Of a DNA stretch of 64,000 nt, positions 60,674 to 64,000 are shown piece by piece. The stretch is from NCBI GenBank assembly GCA_041393495.1, contig JAWKKA010000008.1, positions 72,182 through 136,181 on the forward strand, read 5' to 3'. The notes beneath the pieces were generated by a model, which worked only from the letters and a program-made list of their open reading frames with translations, was not told the origin of the DNA and did no database searches. Both the position numbers and the translations under genes were made by a program. The stretch comes from RHKX01 sp041393495. GTDB taxonomy: Bacteria > Actinomycetota > Thermoleophilia > Solirubrobacterales > 70-9. Each line of letters starts with the position of its first letter. Within the stretch, counting starts at the first letter, position 1.

Positions 60674-61991
60674 GACGGGCCCGGAGCGCGCGCCCGGGCC
60701 CGCAGCGCGCGCCCGCGTTCGACGCTCGCTCGGAGCGCGCCTGCCGCGCTCGCTCGCCGCGCGCTCGCCGCGCGCCCTCGAGCGGGGAGCCGTCAGCACC
60801 CTCGCCGCCCTGCTCCTCGCTCCCTGCTCGCTGCTACTGGCAGGCTGTGGGGCAAGCGGGGAGCACGAGACGGGCGCGACCACGACCACCGACACCGGCC
60901 GTCAGGAGCCCACGGTCGGCGACGGGCACGGCGGCGTGACGCTGACGGAGATCGGCCGCTTCGACGCCCCCCTCTACGTGACCCAGCCGGCCGACGCCGG
61001 CGATGACATCTACGTCGTCGAGCAGGGCGGAAAGATCCTCCGGGTAGCGCCGAACGGCAGCTCGAAGACCTTCCTCGACATCTCCGACGAGACCGAGGCC
61101 GAGGGCGAGCAGGGGCTGCTCTCGATGGCCTTCGCGCCCGACTACGCGCGCTCCGGGCTGTTCTACGTCGATTACACGAACCTCGACGGCGACTCCCGGA
61201 TCGTCGAGTACGAGGCTCGCGACGGCAAGGTCGACGAATCGAGCGCGCGGCAGATCCTCGCGGTCGACCAGCCGTATCCGAACCACAACGGCGGCCTCGT
61301 GCTGTTCGGGCCGGACGGCAAGCTGTACATCGGGTTCGGCGACGGCGGCGACGCGGGCGACCCGCACCGCAACGGCCTCGACCTCTCGACGCTGCTCGGC
61401 AAGATCCTCCGGATCGACCCGCGCCCGGACGGCGACCAGCCCTACACGATCCCCGCCGACAACCCCTTCGTGGACACGCCCGACGCCCGCCCCGAGATCT
61501 ACTCCTACGGGCTCCGCAACCCGTGGCGGTTCGCGTTCGACCGCGAGACCGAGGACCTGTCGATCGGCGACGTCGGACAGGACGCGCAGGAGGAGATCGA
61601 CCTGGTCGCCCGCGGCGAGGGCTCGGGCGCGAACTTCGGTTGGTCGGCGTGGGAGGGCAGCGCCCGCTTCAATCACGACCAGGACCCCGACGACGCCGTC
61701 CCGCCGGTGCTGACCGCCCTGCACAGCGATGGGAACTGCTCGATAACCGGCGGCCTGACCGTGCGCGACCCCGACCTCGAGACCCTCTACGGACGCTACA
61801 TCTACGGCGACCTCTGCATCGGCGAGCTGCGCAGCTTCCCGGCCCGGCCGGACCGGCCGGCGACCGACGACGTCGCGATCGGGCCCGAGGCGAGGGTGGA
61901 GCAGCTCGCCAGCTTCGGCGAGTCCGTCGACGGCACCGTCTACGCGATCTCGCTCACCGGGCCCGTCTACCGGCTCGATCCGGCGCGCTGA
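60663..61991 (+). CDS. PQQ-type sugar dehydrogenase (sorbosone/glucose dehydrogenase family), lipoprotein
   Basis: A 442-residue secreted six-bladed propeller enzyme that oxidises sugars with a quinone cofactor. A basic, arginine-rich N-terminus is followed by a lipobox (LLAGC, about residue 60). Core motifs: EGEQGLLSMAFAPDY, PNHNGG (His), LYIGFGDGGDAGDPH, GLRNPWRFAFDRE and HSDGNCSITGG. The catalytic histidine and Ca sites are plausible, though activity without a PQQ pathway in the window is open. It overlaps the upstream lipoprotein gene by 11 bases. Confidence 0.85.
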   Translation: MASRTGPERAPGPAARARVRRSLGARLPRSLAARSPRALERGAVSTLAALLLAPCSLLLAGCGASGEHETGATTTTDTGRQEPTVGDGHGGVTLTEIGRFDAPLYVTQPADAGDDIYVVEQGGKILRVAPNGSSKTFLDISDETEAEGEQGLLSMAFAPDYARSGLFYVDYTNLDGDSRIVEYEARDGKVDESSARQILAVDQPYPNHNGGLVLFGPDGKLYIGFGDGGDAGDPHRNGLDLSTLLGKILRIDPRPDGDQPYTIPADNPFVDTPDARPEIYSYGLRNPWRFAFDRETEDLSIGDVGQDAQEEIDLVARGEGSGANFGWSAWEGSARFNHDQDPDDAVPPVLTALHSDGNCSITGGLTVRDPDLETLYGRYIYGDLCIGELRSFPARPDRPATDDVAIGPEARVEQLASFGESVDGTVYAISLTGPVYRLDPAR

Positions 61992-62038
61992 GCACCGCCG
62001 AACACCGACTCGATCGGGCGCGCTGAGCGCCGCCGAAC
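61974..62038. repeat. 35-bp-spaced duplication of the dehydrogenase gene end
   Basis: CTCGATC(C/G)GGCGCGCTGAGC occurs at 61974 and 62009 with the following bases nearly identical, so the stop-codon region is duplicated into the intergenic gap. Confidence 0.7.
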
Positions 62039-62063
62039 CGCCGGGGTCGGCAGCAGCGGCCGG

Positions 62064-62069
62064 TACCCT
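62064..62069 (+). promoter_or_regulatory. -10 box (TACCCT) of the second dehydrogenase gene
   Basis: TACCCT ends seven bases before ATG 62077. Confidence 0.5.
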
Positions 62070-62076
62070 TGCCGGA

Positions 62077-63255
62077 ATGGTGGGACCTCCGACTACCCGG
62101 GGATGGGCAGCCCTGCTCGCTGCCGCGCTCGCCGCAGCGGCTCTCGCCGCCGTGGCGGGCGGCCCGGCGGCGGCGGAAGCCGCGGCGGTCAAGGCGAAGC
62201 GCGTCGGCGGCTTCCACGACCCCGTCTACGTGACCGGCCCGCCGCACGCGCAGGGCCTGCTGTTCGTCGTCGAGCAGGAAGGCAAGGTCATCGCGGTCAA
62301 CCGCCGCGGCAAGCGCCGGACGTTCCTGAACATCACCGACCGGGTCCGCAGCGGCGGCGAGCAGGGCCTGCTCTCGATCGCCTTCGCGCCCGACTACGCG
62401 AAGAGCAGGAGGCTCTACGCCTACTACACCGACCGCAAGCACGGCGACATCGTCGTCGCCGAGTTCAAGCGCTCGCGCAAGAACCCGCGGCGGGCGCTCG
62501 CGAAGAGCGGCCGGACCGTGATCCGGATCCAGCACCGGATGGCGCCGAACCACAACGGCGGCCAGTTGCAGTTCGGCCCCGGCGGCTACCTCTACCTCGG
62601 CACCGGCGACGGCGGTGGCGGTGGCGATCCCGAGAGGAACGCGCAGGACATCGACTCGCTGCTCGGCAAGATCCTGCGGATCGATCCGCGGCGCCGGGAC
62701 GGCGACCCCTACACGGTTCCGCAGTCGAACCCGTTCGTCGGCCGCCCGGGCCGGGACGAGATCTACTCCTACGGGCTTCGCAACCCGTTCCGCTTCTCGT
62801 TCGACCGCGGCCACCTGGCGATCGGCGACGTCGGCCAGGATCGCTGGGAGGAGGTCGACTACCTGACGGTCGGCGCCGCGAACGGCGCCAACTTCGGCTG
62901 GAACGCCTACGAGGGCAACGCCGCCTACCCCGGCGGCGGCGGCCTCGTCGGGCCGAAGGTGGACCCGATCGCGACCTTCAGCCACAGCGACGGCAACTGC
63001 GCCATCACCGGCGGTTACGTCTACCGCGGGCCGAAGGTGCCGGGGCTGCGCGGCCGCTACGTCTATGCCGACTTCTGCCGCGGCCGGATCCGCAGCTTCG
63101 TCCCGCACGCGAACGGCGCGACCGGCGACCGCTCGCTCGGGATCAACTGGGGCACCGGCATCTCGAGCTTCGGCGAGGATGCCAAGGGGAACCTCTACTT
63201 CACCGACCTCTATGGCGGCGGGGTCTACGAGCTCGTGGCCGGCGGGCGGCGCTAG
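62077..63255 (+). CDS. PQQ-type sugar dehydrogenase paralogue, secreted
   Basis: A 392-residue paralogue of the previous gene. A cleavable signal peptide (LAAALAAAALAAVAGGPAAA) has no lipobox, so the mature enzyme should be released. Shared motifs include SGGEQGLLSIAFAPDYAKS, PNHNGGQLQFG, TGDGGGGGDPERNAQD, GLRNPFRFSFD and HSDGNCAITGGYVYRG. The pair probably arose by tandem duplication, then one kept a lipid anchor. It is predicted to be leaderless from its own -10 box, not co-transcribed with the first copy. Confidence 0.88.
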   Translation: MVGPPTTRGWAALLAAALAAAALAAVAGGPAAAEAAAVKAKRVGGFHDPVYVTGPPHAQGLLFVVEQEGKVIAVNRRGKRRTFLNITDRVRSGGEQGLLSIAFAPDYAKSRRLYAYYTDRKHGDIVVAEFKRSRKNPRRALAKSGRTVIRIQHRMAPNHNGGQLQFGPGGYLYLGTGDGGGGGDPERNAQDIDSLLGKILRIDPRRRDGDPYTVPQSNPFVGRPGRDEIYSYGLRNPFRFSFDRGHLAIGDVGQDRWEEVDYLTVGAANGANFGWNAYEGNAAYPGGGGLVGPKVDPIATFSHSDGNCAITGGYVYRGPKVPGLRGRYVYADFCRGRIRSFVPHANGATGDRSLGINWGTGISSFGEDAKGNLYFTDLYGGGVYELVAGGRR

Positions 63256-63303
63256 TCGACGCCCTGATCACCCGATCGGGCGACCGGGACAGCGGATCGA
63301 GCG

Positions 63304-63349
63304 CGCTGGGGAGACCGCCGCCGGAATGCCGCCGGGATCGACCCCGGCG
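63304..63349. repeat. 46-bp palindromic element, copy E
   Basis: CGCTGGGG and CCCCGGCG termini (one G-U-type mismatch in the stem) enclose 30 bases. It lies between the convergent dehydrogenase and the small gene at 63529. The gap 63256-63528 also has CAACGCCCCCTTTGACG twice (63429 and 63450), and no gene. Confidence 0.65.
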
Positions 63350-63528
63350 CGAAGGCTTCAGCGCACCGCCAAGCCATCGGCCCCAGGCGAAGGGATCCGC
63401 ACCCGGGCCGCCAGCCGGTTGTTGGGCAACGCCCCCTTTGACGCCTTCAACGCCCCCTTTGACGGCTTTCGTCTGCCCGCTCGCGGTGAGCTGCGACGGC
63501 GAGTGTTCGGCGGAACGCTCGTCAGGTG

Positions 63529-63744
63529 TCAGGAAGCCAGCCCGCGGCGGACGTAGCCGGCGAATGGCCCGGCGCCGGGCTCCTGCACGTCGGCGAGCGT
63601 GAACACGTGGTCCCGGTCGCCCTCGAGGCGGGCCGGCTCCGCCCCGCCCTCCGCCACCAGGCGGGTGCCGTCGGCAAGCTCGAGCACCGGCGCGCCCTCC
63701 CGGTCGCCGTGGGCGTCGATCTCTACTGTCGCGTCTGCTGCCAT
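63529..63744 (-). CDS. Small acidic protein
   Basis: A 71-residue protein with no membrane helix or cysteine (MAADATVEIDAHGDREGAPV). The strands suggested by PVLELADGTRLVAEGG point to a small beta fold. Family not recognised. ATG 63744 is preferred, since a TAATGT -10 box lies ten bases upstream and overlaps the GTG at 63756. Confidence 0.55.
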   Translation of the reverse strand: MAADATVEIDAHGDREGAPVLELADGTRLVAEGGAEPARLEGDRDHVFTLADVQEPGAGPFAGYVRRGLAS

Positions 63745-63754
63745 CACCACCGCC

Positions 63755-63760
63755 ACATTA
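63755..63760 (-). promoter_or_regulatory. -10 box (TAATGT)
   Basis: TAATGT ends ten bases before ATG 63744. Confidence 0.45.
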
Positions 63761-63877
63761 GCGGATGCTAACCGGGAATTTGCAATCTAAATGCCAGAAA
63801 TGCGGGTGATTTCCGTCACAGAACGGGCGCCTGCTCACGCGGGAGGCCGCCGGCAGCCGGGCCGGGACCGGGGACGG

Positions 63878-64000
63878 GCCTTGCGCCGCGGACGCGGCCG
63901 GACCTGGCGCCGCGGACGCGGGCGGGCCTGGCGCCGCGGACGCGGGCGGGCGCGGGCGGGCCTGATGCTGCGGAGGCGGGCGCAGCGAGACGGGGCCGAA
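63878..64000. repeat. GC-rich repeats at the right end of the window
   Basis: Three or more 24-bp units of the type GGGCCTGGCGCCGCGGACGC are arranged in tandem. No coding frame is supported from 63761 to the end. The stretch 63770-63830 is AT-rich and may hold the start of a gene outside the window. Confidence 0.7.

Overview
This window is chromosomal DNA from a very GC-rich actinobacterium. The gene set (actinobacterial integration host factor, F420/LLM-type oxidoreductase, ergothioneine genes, MlaE/YrbE permeases, CtpE-like ATPase, GlpX, TrpB2, DUF4126, DUF5679) best fits the class Thermoleophilia (Solirubrobacterales-like). That placement is inference from gene content, not a computed phylogeny. 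I see no rRNA, tRNA, insertion sequence, prophage or CRISPR array, so this looks like ordinary chromosome.

Layout. 1-1.5 kb: a zinc-ribbon gene and the principal sigma factor, both damaged by single-base indels. 1.9-4.7 kb: YihY-type membrane protein, GlpX fructose bisphosphatase and a small membrane protein. 4.8-10.7 kb: egtB-egtD (ergothioneine synthesis) followed in the same direction by a complete osmoprotectant-type ABC importer (ATPase with CBS tail, two permeases, binding lipoprotein). This is the most interesting locus: a candidate ergothioneine (or precursor) uptake system. 10.9-16.4 kb: secreted Vps62-like protein, LapA and PRC-barrel proteins, proton-translocating transhydrogenase pntAA-pntAB-pntB, and an FHA-HTH regulator. 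16.5-24.1 kb: Ser/Thr kinase with beta-propeller, LLM oxidoreductase, cupin, CtpE-like P-type ATPase, pyruvate kinase. 24.2-31.3 kb: GST, crotonase, stand-alone LigD-type polymerase, LigC-type ligase, membrane-anchored PI-PLC-like protein, LhgO. 31.5-39.3 kb: FKBP, TrpB2, AIM24, DUF4126, thiolase, rhodanese, small proteins, PAS and MBL-fold proteins. 39.5-45.4 kb: amt-glnK, a coiled-coil protein, and a MoxR/VWA pair. 45.5-48.3 kb: TPP riboswitch controlling thiZXY-like pyrimidine precursor import. 48.4-57 kb: AlkA-like glycosylase, alpha-oxoamine synthase, mIHF, and an operon of MMPL transporter, atypical thioredoxin-like protein and B3/B4 protein. 57.1-59.8 kb: frameshifted mlaE-mlaE-mlaF. 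60-63.7 kb: lipoprotein and two tandem PQQ-type sugar dehydrogenases.

Two window-wide patterns stand out. First, many first genes have a TAnnnT -10 hexamer ending only 6-10 bases before the start codon, so leaderless transcripts are expected to be common. These hexamers also settle several start codons. Second, a 46-bp element with inverted termini (CGCTGGGG-N30-CCCCAGCG) occurs five times, always just downstream of genes, together with several short tandem repeats in other intergenic gaps.

Sequence quality is uneven. Bases 1 to about 1,900 and about 57,600-59,800 carry many single-base indels in otherwise well-conserved essential or core genes, while the rest reads cleanly. Local sequencing or assembly error is more likely than gene decay there.
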